Shown here: positions 46,466-58,134 of the stretch, piece by piece
How positions within the stretch are numbered: position 1 is the first letter of the stretch
Layout of the letters: every line of letters begins with the position of its first letter
Assembly (NCBI GenBank): GCA_036898135.1
Contig: JBAHVR010000208.1
Coordinates: forward strand, 1-64,000
DNA: 64,000 nucleotides
Direction of reading: 5' to 3'
From: Oncomelania hupensis
Lineage: Eukaryota > Mollusca > Gastropoda > Littorinimorpha > Pomatiopsidae
Notes under the pieces: model-generated
The model's input: only the letters and a program-made list of their open reading frames with translations
Told to the model about the DNA's origin: nothing
Database searches by the model: none
Translations under genes and position numbers: made by a program

Positions 46466-47332
46466 AAACACTGTGTACAAACTCTGTGTATGAGGGACTC
46501 GATTCTTTTCAGTCAAACCTGCACTGCTTCAGAAACTTCTAGATGCCAAACTCTGGACTTTTGAGACTGATGGTCCACTACTGCTCCATTGCAGCTCTCC
46601 AAAAATAGTGTGATGTTGTGATTCCTCATGTTTTAAGTACACTAAACCTTTTCACTGGTAAAGACTTCATGCACTAAATGGCTGCGTGTATGCACTGTGT
46701 AGACAACCTTTGATGACAGCGTGGTTTTGTGGAACAATTTGTAATGTAATGTAGAACGTCGTTTGAAACCAATTACTGAAAATTCTGTGACCAAGGCAAT
46801 TGCCTGTATATGAATGGCACCAAAAATGACCCATGTAGCATCAAGTGGTATGTGTGAAAGATCCCTACTATTTTTTAGGTTTGTGAAACTGAGAACTATA
46901 TTTTGAACTGCAGAACTGTGCCGGTAGAAACGGTCAAGCAGCCTAAATTGTGTTTGCAAGTTGAAATGTTCGAGCAAACACTTTCACTTTCCTTCGACTT
47001 GTTTGTCGACCTTGGCAAGAAAGGAAAATTCAGAAACTTTATTGGCTTTGGAGTGAAGAGAGGTGAGAGAGAATACCATGGACATGTACATTCCTCATTT
47101 ATGTGGTGTTCGATCACACTGTGTAGCAGAGTTAGTAGGCCTGCGTCTCCACCACCTCTACCTGCCAACTGTAGATATTTCTACAGTCCTGATTCATACT
47201 CATTATTTTTACCTTAGCTATTGAGAAGTATAAAGAATGTTAGAATATAACTAGTGGCAAGGAAAAAACAGTTTGTACATGGAAAAGTATTCGTTTTTAT
47301 TTACTTTTATCATGACCAGCCGGGGAGGTTGA
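46466..47332. other. 3' region of the Trp-module gene
   Basis: Probable 3' UTR and flank. Open frames at 46642-47217 on both strands lack recognisable motifs and are not called. Confidence 0.5.
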
Positions 47333-47525
47333 GGAGACATAAGCCCACTAGCTCTGCTATGCATATAACTGGGTGATTGCTGGAGACATAGGCCCACTAG
47401 CTCTGATGCATGTAACTGGGTGATTGGTGGAGACATAGGCCCACAAGCTCTGATGCATGTAACTGGGTGATTGGTGGAGACATAGGCCTACTAGCTCTCA
47501 TATGCATGTAACTGGGTGATTGGTG
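47333..47525. repeat. Minisatellite, ~47-bp unit, four copies
   Basis: The unit starts GAGACATAGGCCCACTAGCT and ends AACTGGGTGATTGGTG; four tandem, slightly varied copies. Confidence 0.9.
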
Positions 47526-47652
47526 TGCTTGCACGTAAGTGATGTGTGTGCTTGTGCGCATGCATTTTTTTCTTGTTGTTTTTTTAATAAATATTATAAT
47601 GTGAATATTTTTTATAATTGATTCAAATAGGATTTTTGGATAGTAAGCAATA

Positions 47653-47834
47653 CCAATACCATGTAACGTGGACAAAAATGTTGGTCATTAGACAGAGACA
47701 CTTGGATCCCAGCAAAGGTACAGAAAAATCAGTTGCACAACATTATTGATAATGATAGTTTTTCTGTACCTTTGCTGGGATTCAAGTGTCTCTGTCTAAT
47801 GACCAACATTTTTGTCCACATTACATGATATTGG
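47653..47834. mobile_element. Foldback MITE with TA flanks
   Basis: Two ~78-bp arms (left begins CCAATACCATGTAACGTGG) are inverse copies with few mismatches, around a ~26-base loop; TA lies on both sides (47651-47652, 47835-47836). A Tc1/mariner-type MITE is likely. The transcript would fold as a long hairpin. Confidence 0.85.
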
Positions 47835-47836
47835 TA

Positions 47837-48955
47837 GGGGTTGTCCGGTCCTGATTTGGCTCGGAAGAGTCCGCTGGACCTAAAACAATAATCATGTAAT
47901 GTAATGTAATGTAATGCTCTGTTCTATCAATCTGCTATACTATCGTCTTCTTCGCTAGATCAGTCTCCTACCTTTTTTCTTGAAAACTCTTCCGGGACAA
48001 GACTCCTTGTTTGGGGTGCCGGGGGTTTCAGTATAAATAGTATCCCCACTTTCTGGAAATTTAGTGCTTTAAATTCCCACTGTCGCTGTCTTCCTCATTT
48101 ACTCTTTCCCTTTCCTGCTCTGTCCTATCACTCTGCTATACTATCTTCTTCTTCGCTAGATCAATGACCTACCTTTTTTCTTGAAAACTCTTCCTGGACA
48201 AGACTCCTTGTTTGTGTATGAGGTCTGTTGGATCAGCTTGGGAGTGTTGGACGCTTTCTGCCGGGTGGTCACTAGGGCTTCCTATGATGTTAGTATTTAG
48301 CAATATAGGCATTTTATATGTATATGTTTTGTTGATAATTTATAATGATGTTTGTATTCTATTTTGTTTTTGTAACCGGGGGTTCGAGTAGTTGGGGTAA
48401 AGCCTCAGCCGTCCCCTGCGTGGGATGTCTTTATTGTAAAGTGACTGGCCGGTGGAGGGCATTCAATTTTCCCACTAGGGTTGTTTCAGCAGATCTTTAT
48501 GCGGATCGGGGGTTGTTCGGTCCTGATTTGGCTCGGAGGAGTCCGCTGGACCTAAAGCAACAATCAATCAATCAATCAATTGTGTATGAGGTCTGTTGGA
48601 TCAGCTTGGGAATATTGGACGCATTCTGCCAGGTGGTCACTAGGACTTCCTATGATGTTATTATTTAGCAATGTAGGCATGTTATATGTATGTTTTTTGT
48701 TGATAATTTATAATGATGTTTGTATTCTATTTTGTTTTTGTAAACGGGGGTTCGATAAGTTGGGGTGAAGCCTCAGCCGTCCCCTGCGTGGGATGTCTTT
48801 ATTGTAAAGTGACTGGCTGGTGGGGGGGGGGCATTCAGTTTTCCCACTAGGGTTGTTTCAGCAGATCTTTTTTTTATGCGGATTGGGGGTTGTCCTGTCC
48901 TGATTTGGCTCAGAAGAGTCCGCTGGACCTAAAGCAACAATTATGTAATGTAATG
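47837..48955 (+). repeat. Cluster of family A copies
   Basis: In order: a 3' fragment (47837-47908), an internal fragment (47909-48004), a near-complete copy (48006-48580) with a (CAAT)n tail, and a 5'-truncated copy (48581-48955) with a (TGTAA)n tail. All point the same way. Confidence 0.85.
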
Positions 48956-49496
48956 TAAACGTTCAGTGTTCTTTCCTTCTGTAATTCTACAGTATTTCCG
49001 TCTCGTTGTACAGGACAGTATGTGACTGAAAGCATGAATCGTTGGGGACACAAATTGTGCTGGTACTGCTTTCTCTAGTCCGTGAATAAATTGTTGCTAA
49101 AAAATTCTGACAATCTAACTTGTTGAAACTGAATAGTGTGCTGAGTCATGTTTAGAGGGAGCAGTGACCAAACAAATGGAAATGGCGAAATGGACTATGC
49201 ATGATCTTTATTGATGAGGTGTAATCAATATTTTGATGCGTCCACTGTCAGTTTTCATGAGATGTAAGAATCGTTTAAAATCAAAATTAAATGTATGCTT
49301 GTCTTAGGGTGAGTGCCAAATATGATTGGTAATAGAGATTTCGTGTGAGCTGGATGGGTCAAGGGCACATGTACAATGCCATGAACATAATTAAGACAGT
49401 TGGGTGCGCGTGAAAAAAATCGATTATATTTTGAAGTGTTTAGTTTAGGTAAGCATGCAGTGGGCAATTGGAAAGGATAACATTTCTTTTAGTATT
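48956..49496. other. Stretch without recognised features
   Basis: No coding or repeat signal supported. Confidence 0.55.
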
Positions 49497-49795
49497 TCAG
49501 ATGAGAGTATAAACTGAGATCAAGTTTGCATGCATGCATTCCATTGCACGGACTTTAAAGATCTTGACGCTCATGTTCTAGCTGGGCGAGTGCCAGCTAC
49601 CCAAATACACTTTGCACTCAACTAGGTCCAATACCTCATCGCCCAGGATTGTGCTCAGTCGTTTGAGAGTCAGACTATATGTCCAGAGGTTGCAGGTTGA
49701 GCATCAGACTATGCGCCCAGAGGTTGCAGGTTGGCGCCTTGGGCCGCTTTGGCTAGATCCTGTATCGGCCAGCACTTTGAGCAGCTCTGTCCTAT
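49497..49795 (+). repeat. SINE family 2, 5'-truncated copy
   Basis: It matches 9300-9570 (ATGAGAGTATAAACTGAGAT...ATCCTGTATCGGCCAGC), with an internal ~45-bp duplication around CCAGAGGTTGCAGGTT. Confidence 0.8.
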
Positions 49796-50204
49796 TGTCT
49801 GCAAATATGCATCCCGAACAGTGCCCTAAATACTTATAGTGAAATGGTTCAGTGTTTGAATGATCTTTTATTTTATTTTAGAGCATCCTTTAGCAATCAT
49901 AGTAGATACCGTGCACAGCTCTGTGTGACTGCAGCACTTTGAAATAATGGTTTGTATGTTGCCCTGTTTACTAAGTAGTCTGCTACAGGTTTTCAGGAAA
50001 TTGATAAGACATTGATGTACTTGTAATCATTCATTCAATTAAACCACCATTCGTTATTGACACAGCCCAAGCACCCATATTAATTTTATGTTACACGAAG
50101 TTATGCAAATTAATAGCCGAATCTCTTATGTCGATGTTCGTGCTTGGGCAGTGTAAATAAAAATATCGAAGCTCGAATATCAAATATCAAGGGATGAACT
50201 TGTG

Positions 50205-50425
50205 CGACTTTTAGGTACGAGGCTTTTCAGGTCACTGTTGGTTTTCTCTGGGTACTCTGGTTTCCTCGCTCCCTTCAATAAAAATATTGGATGCAGTCAA
50301 TCTAAACATTTCAAAATTAAAATTAGATTCCCTTTCCATCTTCTAATAGTGACTTTGCATGTCTGAGTGATGAATGTGCGTTCAGTGCGTATGTAAAGAT
50401 GTCTGCAAAATGTGCAATTTATTGA
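50205..50425 (+). repeat. SINE family 1, body fragment
   Basis: It matches 27395-27600 (CTCCCTTCAATAAAAATATTGG, TCTAATAGTGACTTTGC). The tRNA head is missing. Confidence 0.75.
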
Positions 50426-50587
50426 TTTTTATGTTTTTTAATTAGTGTTGTTGTAGTTTTTTTCCCCACTTTTTTGTTTTTGTTTTTTGTTGTTAAATAT
50501 GTGCTTTTTTAAATTTTAAAAAACACATTTTTTTGTTACATTTTCTTGTTAGTTGACTGATTATTTTTTTATTTTTGTGTGTGTTGG

Positions 50588-51655
50588 AAGTAACACCACC
50601 GTGGAGTGGCCGGGGGTTTCTGTATGAATAGCATCCTCACTTTCTGAAAATTTAGTGCTGTAGTTTAAATTCCCACTGTAGCAGTCTTTCTTCTTTGTTG
50701 TTTTCGTATTCATACTCTGTTCTATAGCTCTACTATCTTCTTCGCTAGACCAGTCATCTACCTTTTTTCTTGAAAACTCTCCCAAAACTCCTCGTTTGTG
50801 TATTGGGTCAGCTTGGGGATATTGGACGCTCTCTGCCAAATGGACACTAGGGCTTTCTATGATATTATTTAGCAATGTAGGCATTTTATATGTATGTGTT
50901 TTGTTTTAATATTTTATCATATTTTTATTCCAATTTTGTAAACGGGGGTTCGATAAATTAAGAGTATAGCCTCAGCGTTCAGTTCAGTTCAGTGGGTAGA
51001 TTACCGTCCCCGGACACAGTAGCGTATAGGGGACTGTCTTTATTGTAATGTGACTGGCCGGTGGAGGGCATTCAATTTTCCCACTAGGGTTGTTTCAGCA
51101 GATCTTTTATGCGGATCGGGGGTTGTCCGGTCCTGATTTGGCTCGGAAGAGTCCGCTGGACCTAAAGCAACTATCAATCAATCATTCTGCCATATCACTC
51201 TGCTATACTATCTTCTTCTGCGCTAGATCAATGACCTACCTTTTTTCTTGAAAACTCTTCCTGGACAAGACTCCTTGTTTGTGTATGAGGTCTGTTGGAT
51301 CAGCTTGGGAGTATTGGACGCTTTCTGCCGGGTGGTCACTGGGGCTTCCTATGATGTTATTATTTAGCACTGTAGGCATTTTATATGTATGTGTTTTGTT
51401 GATAATTTATAATGATGTTTGTATTCTATTTTGTTTTTGTAACCGGGGGTTCGAGTAGTTGGGGTAAAGCCTCAGCCGTCCCCTGCGTGGGATGTCTTTA
51501 TTGTAAAGTGACTGGCCGGTGGAGGGCATTCAGTTTTCTCACTAGGGTTGTTTCAGCAGATCTTTTATGCGGATCGGGGGTTGTCAGGTCCTGATTTGGC
51601 TCGGAAGAGTCCGCTGGACCTAAAGCAACAATTAATCAATCAATCAAGCAAGCAA
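50588..51655 (+). repeat. Two family A copies in tandem
   Basis: A near-complete copy (50588-51180), itself interrupted at about 50977-51038 by a family B scrap, is followed by a 5'-truncated copy (51183-51655) with a (CAAT)n tail. Confidence 0.85.
50977..51038 (-). mobile_element. Micro-retroposon of family B inside family A
   Basis: It has the same hairpin GTCCCCGGACACAGTAGCG...GGGGAC with a (GTTCA)n tail. It replaces about 13 bp of family A and leaves no target duplication. Confidence 0.7.
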
Positions 51656-52134
51656 AACCAGTGTGATTTTCTATCTTTGAGATGCCAGCTCACCATTGCC
51701 ACTGTCTGCAAACCACACATGTTTATGTCTTGTCCATAGTACTGCACGCTACCAGTTGTTTGAACATTAAAATATGTATTACAGTTTGAATACATTTATA
51801 CTGAAGCCATTTGACCGATTTGTGTTTTCTTTTTCTCTATCTTTTTCTCATTCTGTTGCTCAGCTCAGTTACGATTACATAAGTTTTTTTAAAGCACATT
51901 CTGCATCAAACTTCAAAGCAGTTTTCATAGTGAGTCAAGAAAAGTTTATTCATATTCTCAGCATCATAATACAAATGTCTTTAACATGTTCTACTGCTAG
52001 TTAACTAAAATCCACTAAAGATTTACAATAAAGTCTTTTTGAAGATTTCAATTCAATGTATTTGAAATCAGTTTACAAATTATGTGATTTTAGAATGTAA
52101 CATCTTTATAAGTATGATGGTACACCTGCAGACC

Positions 52135-52470
52135 GCCTGGTAATAATGCATAAGAGTTTACACAAATTAACTACACAATAATGGTACAGATGAGCTTACC
52201 AACAATTACTACATAATGATGGTACATAAGAGTTTACACACCATGACTACTTAATGATGGTACACAATGACCGCATAAAGTTAGTACAAATGAGCATACA
52301 CAAAATGATCATATAATGATGGTACACATGAGTTTACACACAATGACCACATAATGTTGATACAGATGAGCTTACACACAATGACCACATAATGTTGATA
52401 CAGATGAGCTTACACACAATGACCACATAATGTTAGTGCCAAAGAGGTCACACACAATGGCTGTACAATG
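52135..52470. repeat. Minisatellite, ~38-bp unit
   Basis: Units of the form ACACACAATGACCACATAAT + GTTGATACAGATGAGCTT; about eight copies, the last three nearly identical. Confidence 0.85.
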
Positions 52471-52941
52471 ATGGTAAGAAATCACACTTCCATGTTTGTT
52501 GCTTTAGAGAAATAATTTATATACCACAGCTCTTAGAATGCAAAAACGAAGCAAATTCCATAATTTGGAATAATTTGGAGTTCATAGAGCTGTTCGGTAG
52601 CCAGATATATACCGGCAGCGTAATGATGGAAAATTGTTAAAGACCGCTTAACGGGGTCAACTCCTGTATGTGTGTGTGTGTGTGTGGGTGGATGTGTGTG
52701 TGTGAGTGCATGCTTGCTTGCTTGCTTCCTTTCTCTTAGCGTTCTATAAGATAATAGACTTTTTTTTAATGATATACACATGTCCATTTTTGATATTTTA
52801 TATGTAAAGTGTGAATGATTGTGTTCAATGTTGCAATGGTGCTAATCAATTTTTTTAAAGTTGAAGTTATTATAAAGTGTTTTGTGTGGGTGAAATTAAT
52901 GACTGTTTGAATGATATTTGCATGTGGTGTGGATGTGTATG

Positions 52942-53986
52942 TGTGACGGTGGGTCTATTGTTGCTGGGTTCTGCACAATGGAGTGTTATTACCCACTCGT
53001 CTTGTGTCTGCGGGGATCGGCTAGTTAAATTGCCCTATGACTAATCTTAATACATTTATATGTTTGACCCGGTCTGTGTGCTGATAGGGTTACAGAGATA
53101 GGTGGAAAAGTGTAATAGATTCACTGAAACACTAGCTCTCACATGGCTATGAAACATAGGTAGTCCCGCCACTTGTTAACAGTAAATATCAAACATTTAT
53201 ATCCTCTACTCTATATCTAGTTCTCTAATCACTATATTAACTTAAATGTCCAAAATGTAATACAGCTATGATTAACTTAACAGGCCAAAATTCATTTCGA
53301 GTACTTTGCTCCTTGATGGGTCTATTCTGCTACTGTTCTCCACACTTGCCACTATCTCATCACTCATCATTGGGCATTGTTCTGGTTTTGCCTAATGTTC
53401 GTTTTCAGGAAGAGTGGACTACCGCACAGTCCTTATAGATCAGTGTTCGGGCACTTTTTCTAGAGCACTTAACTTGATCGTTGAGATGCGCTGCTGTTGT
53501 CGCCTGGTCTCGTTTGTGGACTACTGAGCTATCGTAGCGCATTGCTCGATGCTCAAGTGCAGGCCAAATGTCAGGGTTGACTCTCAGTGGTCTATCTCCT
53601 GCCTCGGACCAAGCCTGCTCGTCTTTTTGACAATGTCAGGCTATGGCTATACTGCGATGAATGAATTTCACCCGTCACCTGCGTAATCTTCTGAGAGAAA
53701 TCTTTCAGCATGTGCGTCCTTCTCGTGTGCGGTTTAGACAAAGAATGACTATCTTAACGTAGTGGCAGCTAAAGCACGCGAAATCCCATAATGCTTTAGC
53801 GCTCTCGCAGGGGATGACGGATATAGGTCACGGCATACCTTAGCGAGAATTTTCCTACCTATGCTTATAACAAAACTGACTTTTGTCCTCTGCTATGCCT
53901 TGACTTTTAGTTACAAAGGTCAAAGCAGGAAGATCTTTTATGGCGAGAAACCTTAGTGCAGGGTCTAAAACTAGCCTCTCGTGACA
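52942..53986 (-). repeat. Element A 3' LTR
   Basis: In plus reading it starts TGTGACGGTGGG and ends CTCTCGTGACA. A direct repeat of 59709-60748 with scattered differences, so the insertion is not recent. Confidence 0.93.
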
Positions 53987-54154
53987 GGCTCCCTCAACTG
54001 AAAAAAGGCGATGACAACTGGATTCGACCTTTTTCTACTACAGAGCCTAGTTTAACACTGCACTATTCTAGGGTCCTATTTACAAGCTAATAAAGTTGCT
54101 CTACCTGAGCTGCAATGCTATACCAGGTAGCTATGGACAATGAGTGACAAGGGG

Positions 54155-54538
54155 TTACTGGACAGCGATAGATTCTGGTGTTGTGGCCCTTAGTGATGTT
54201 GGGTGGACGACAGATGATGTGTCCTCCACGAGATGACGACTTCTTGATTCTCTTAGCCGGGGATGTACTCGCCTTGAAAGGCGTATGCCTGAAGGGTGAG
54301 TAGACGCTGATGTGATTCCAGCTGCCAGTAAGGTGTCTATCTCTTCCTTCATGGCTCGCTGCTGTGACAGTGGCATCTGGTAGAGCTTCTGGCGGACTGG
54401 GGTTGGGTCGGTCACCGTTAGGGTTACTTCGACGAGGTCTGTCCTCCCCGGTTGGTCTGTGAGCATAGTCTGATGTTGCCTACTGAACTGTAGTACTTGC
54501 TGTTGTTGTTTGGCGGCGAGATTTCCATTGAGTATCAC
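54155..54538 (-). pseudogene. Element A, start of reverse transcriptase
   Basis: The frame contains QTMLTDQPGRTDLVEV, TDPTPVRQKLYQMP and AMKEEIDTLLAAGI, the conserved N-terminal approach to the Ty3/gypsy RT domain. It follows the integrase with only a frameshift between. The catalytic part (YxDD) and RNase H are absent; the 3' LTR begins 170 bp later, so a deletion removed them. Confidence 0.85.
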
Positions 54539-54539
54539 A

Positions 54540-55199
54540 TCATTGTGGTCTCTTTGGACTGCCGGAGGGGTACTCTATGGCATTGGTCTCTATACTTTCT
54601 CCTTTTTCAGCGATGGCCAACAAGTTGTGAGTGCTGGGGGTCGCGGGTCTGTCCGTGTATTTCTTGAGTAGGTTGATGTGGTGAAATCGGGATTTCCCGT
54701 TGACCTCCACTTGATAGACTGTCTTGGATTTCTTGGCAGTCACCGGGTACGGTCCTCTCCAAGCGGTGTCTAGTTTGTTGGTGCCGCTTGGGAGTAATAG
54801 TAGCACTTGGTCGCCGACTAGCAGTTCTCAACCAGCGTGGCGGTTGTAGTGCTTCGCCTGGCGGGCTCTTGCCTTCTTCAGTGCTTCACCAGCTTTCTTC
54901 CATGTGGCTTTGAGTGTTTCCTGCAGGTCTGCGACATACTTGGTTGCACCTTTAGGTGTGTCGTCCACTTTAGCTTCAGTCCAACTTCTGCGTAGTGCTT
55001 CCAACGGTCCTGATAGTGGTCTACCGAAAAGCAATGTTGACGGGGTGTAACCTGTGGCGGCATGGGGTGTTTCTCGGTATGCGAACAGTGCCGCATTCAC
55101 GTAGGTGTCCCACGCTTCTGGGTTGTCGTCGGCGACTTTCATGAGAATGGTGAGAAGGGTACCATTCAGTCTTTCTACCTGTCCGTTGCTAGCTGGGTG
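54540..55199 (-). pseudogene. Element A, integrase C-terminal part
   Basis: SNGQVERLNGTL near 55165, then AYRETPHAATGYTPSTLLFG and a GPY-type module (AWRGPYPV...YQVEVNG...HINLLKKY). A TGA at 54828-54830 interrupts the same frame. It continues the integrase core at 57442-58006; element B sits between. Confidence 0.9.
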
Positions 55200-55259
55200 G
55201 TAAGTGTTTGTTTACCACAAACATTTAAGATAGTGGAGTCCAGGTATTGTTATGCAGAG

Positions 55260-55871
55260 TGTTACGTTGAAACGCGAAGGATAGTATGTCTGAAACGCGC
55301 ACGATAGATCTAATCATTTCGCTTTGCAAAGTATTCAAAAATAGAGTGTATTTACCTTTGATTTGAGTTTGCATTGTTGTTAGGAGAGGCTTTGTATAAC
55401 GTGGATAATTTTCGTTAGTCAATATTATTGGAGAATTCTCTAGATTTGCGTGTTTACGGTCGATCGAAGATTCCCGATAAATGTAGAAGTTTGAGAACGT
55501 TCCTGGAATGTGAGGGAAGATGTATGACGTATGTCAGTGATGACGAAGTCTAAAGCGATTGGTTAAATTGCGTCATACGCGATTGTTCCAAGGTGTTCTG
55601 GAGAAGCGAAAGGCTATATATGTGCCGCACTGTTTTGAGATAGTGTGTTGAGTGAGTTGGAAAGTAAAAAGGAGAGAGTGAAAAGGTGATTGTATGCAGT
55701 TGTTGATGAACGCTGAATAAAGTTTGAAAACTTCATACGAAGACTGTGGCTTGTATGCTGATTGAACGGGTTGCGTGGATAAACGAATCAGAGTTACACC
55801 TATCAGGATTTCAAGCATCGGGGCTGAATCAACTACTGATAGAAAAACACCAACATCGAACGAGTGTAACA
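55260..55871 (+). mobile_element. Solo LTR C in element B's 3' LTR
   Basis: CAGAG is duplicated at 55255-55259 and 55872-55876; the 612-bp insert starts TGTTAC and ends GTAACA. CTATATAT at about 55612 and AATAAA at about 55716 give plus-strand U3-R-U5 order. No internal region, so it arose by LTR-LTR recombination. Confidence 0.88.
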
Positions 55872-56021
55872 CAGAGTACAGTTTTATTGAATGACCAAGC
55901 AACAGCACCCGGCTTCGTCTGCGCACTGCTGCTAGCCTCAACTAGGATCTTCATCTGGCTTTTAACCTGCTCCTGTTGTCGGGCGACCTCAAGGGCTTTG
56001 TTCAAAGTTTGATCTCGGATC

Positions 56022-56531
56022 GTATCGTATCGTATTTAGATTTACTGTCCCCAGACACAGTGGCATATAGGGGACGATATTAAGATTGCTAGATTAAAAT
56101 TTCAGGACCACGGGTTAAAAACACATAATGTACATTAATGGTTCGGACAATAGTTATTATTAAAACAGGAGGGCAGAAAGAGTAGGGATGTAATAATACA
56201 TAATAAAATTGATTAAAATCTAATAACATGAACTGATTCGCAAGAATCTGGGAAGGAGGGGACTGGACCAGCAAAGCGAACAGCATCCCCAACCATTCGT
56301 AAATAGCGGTGAATAAGAGAGAAGTTACACATCCAACAATGAATAAATATATGGGTGGTTAAAAAAAAAAAAAAAAAAAGGCTCTCCACATACACACGCA
56401 TACACAAAGCATACATGCACTCAAACAAGAGGTCAAATAAGCTAAAAGCGGGTAACCACCAGGTCAACAGGGGAGGGTCCGTCCCAGGAATGCGGACAAA
56501 CCGGCGGATCAGCCATAGGTCTACACGGCCG
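56022..56531 (-). mobile_element. Family B retroposon, 510-bp copy
   Basis: TGATCTCGGATC is duplicated at 56010-56021 and 56532-56543 within element B's gag. On the minus strand it has an internal T19 tract and ends with a hairpin (GTCCCCTATATG...CTGGGGAC), then AGTAAATCTAAATACGATAC repeats as tail. This is the longest member of the family whose short scraps lie at 9967, 41020 and 50977. Confidence 0.9.
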
Positions 56532-56543
56532 TGATCTCGGATC

Positions 56544-57013
56544 ACCTGTAGCTTTCCTTTTATACGGCCATCTTCAAAACCTACCACAAGCCTGTCTCGG
56601 ATCTGGTCATCTTCATCTCGGTACTCACAGTGCTGAGCAAGTTCCTTCAGAGCACGATAGAATTCTTCCACGGTTTCTCCTTGTTGATGTCGTCGTTGCT
56701 GAAACTGGGATCGCTCGTAGATCACATTTCTTTTGACTACAAAATACTCGTCGAATTTTCTTACCAGTGTGTCAAAATATGTGTCTGCCTCTCGAATCTC
56801 CTCATTGTTCGGACCTCTCACTGTGCCGAAGTGGAGCGAAACAAAGATTTTCTCAGCGTCAGGACCCATAACATACAGCAAAGTGTCTCTCTGGACCTCT
56901 CCGCTTTCTTCTGACAGTTTGGAAGCATTTCTGAACCGTTGGAACTCTCGGACCCACTGTGGCCACTCTTCTGCCTTGAAACTAAACTTTTTCGGTGGTT
57001 CCAGGCGCATCAT
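56544..57013 (-). pseudogene. Element B gag
   Basis: The minus frame from ATG 57013 reads FKAEEWPQWVREFQRFRNAS, FDEYFVVKRNVIYERSQF and QGETVEEFYRALKELAQHC, typical Ty3/gypsy gag of the K02A2.6 type. The frame resumes beyond the 510-bp insertion (NKALEVARQQEQV, about 56009-55925) and runs into the truncated LTR. No nucleocapsid zinc knuckle or pol follows. Confidence 0.88.
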
Positions 57014-57045
57014 CTTGTCGATTTATTTTTACTTTAACACCATGT

Positions 57046-57240
57046 TTGTATGTAGATTATAGTCACACGACACTTTCGCATATAGGTGACTACTGGACCG
57101 ATTTATACTGACACCAGCGGGCCAGTTGTTGGTAAAGGGGAAAATAATATGATCACACGTTGACCAATCCGGGATTCGAACCAGCGACCTTTTGGTTACT
57201 AGCAAGACGCTCTTACCAACTGAGCTACCCGGCCCCTCAG
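57046..57240 (-). repeat. tRNA-SINE family 3 in element B's leader
   Basis: TAACACCATGT is duplicated at 57035-57045 and 57241-57251. The same SINE as 13141-13354, here without the (CAA)n run. Confidence 0.9.
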
Positions 57241-57248
57241 TAACACCA

Positions 57249-57436
57249 TGTATGTTTACCACAACTATTTAAGACAGTGGAGTCCAGGTATTATTATGCA
57301 GAGTACCTTTTTATTGAATGACCAAGCAACAGCATCCGGGTTCGTCTACGGTTTTTGATGACGCAAAATTATACTCTTTACATGACGTACTTAATATAAT
57401 GACGTCATTATCTTCTTATAGAAATATTCCCAAACA
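57249..57436 (-). repeat. Element B 5' LTR
   Basis: A 188-bp LTR; in minus reading it runs TGTTTGGG to ACATACA, followed by a TGGTGTTA-type primer-binding site. AATAAA lies within it (minus, near 57306). Confidence 0.8.
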
Positions 57437-57441
57437 GTAAG

Positions 57442-58006
57442 GTGGCGTGTGTATAAGATGCGCTTGTAGTTGTAGCAACTCAAACACTTCTTGCATCAGG
57501 TGGCCGGTGAACTGAGATCCGTTGTCCAACCTAATGCTGTCAGGGAATCCCACTCTGGTAAAGATGGCGATGAGGGCATCTGCAATCTTCCTGGTGTCGA
57601 TCGCTGGCAAAGGAACTGCTTCGCACCACATCGAACACGCGTCGACGAGTGTGAGGATAAATCTGTTCCGCTTCTTAGTCTTGGGCAATGGTCCTATTAT
57701 GTCTACTGACACTTGCAGGAATGGCACGCCGACTACTACTGATGGTCCTAAGGTAACTGGTACGGTGTGATGGCACGGTAAATATCGTTGACATTGGTGA
57801 CAAAATTTCACGTACCGCTTGACATCCTCCGTGATTCCTGGCCAATAGTAGTGTTCGCTGATCCTCTGTACTGTGGCTCCGATTCCCATGTGTCCGCTGA
57901 GTGGCATGTTGTGGCCTAACTCTAGTACTTGGGCTCTAAGGGTGGCGGGCAGTACTAGCTGAGTGTGATCTCCATCTCCTTGCCGATGTAGCACTCCATC
58001 TTCCAT
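57442..58006 (-). pseudogene. Element A, integrase zinc-finger and catalytic core
   Basis: The minus frame reads ELGHNMPLSGHMGIGAT..YYWPGI, VKFCHQCQRY (the HHCC finger), VDIIGPLPK and RLDNGSQFTGH, giving the first two acidic catalytic residues. It breaks at HTPPY, where element B is inserted. A linker upstream joins it, with one stop and one frameshift, directly to the protease. Confidence 0.92.
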
Positions 58007-58134
58007 GTAGAAGTCTCCTTTGTAATGGGGTGTGTGCGCCTTCGGTAACTTTTAAAAGCACTTGGATATCGAGTGTCCACTTTCTGTGCAGTTTTGATCT
58101 CGGCGAGTCCTGGATTAGGGACTAACTTGGGCTT

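Larger units (their letters stand above)
55205..57436 (-). mobile_element. LTR element B inserted in element A's integrase
   Basis: GTAAG is duplicated at 55200-55204 and 57437-57441; the element starts TGTTTG and ends CAAACA. It keeps a 5' LTR (57249-57436), a gag frame and a truncated 3' LTR (55205-55259 plus 55872-about 55922), and has lost pol. Three other elements are inserted in it. Confidence 0.9.

Noticed and set aside
46642..47217. Overlapping frames on both strands after the Trp-module gene
   Set aside because: No recognisable motif, no splice signals in phase, and two strands open at once; more likely 3' UTR.
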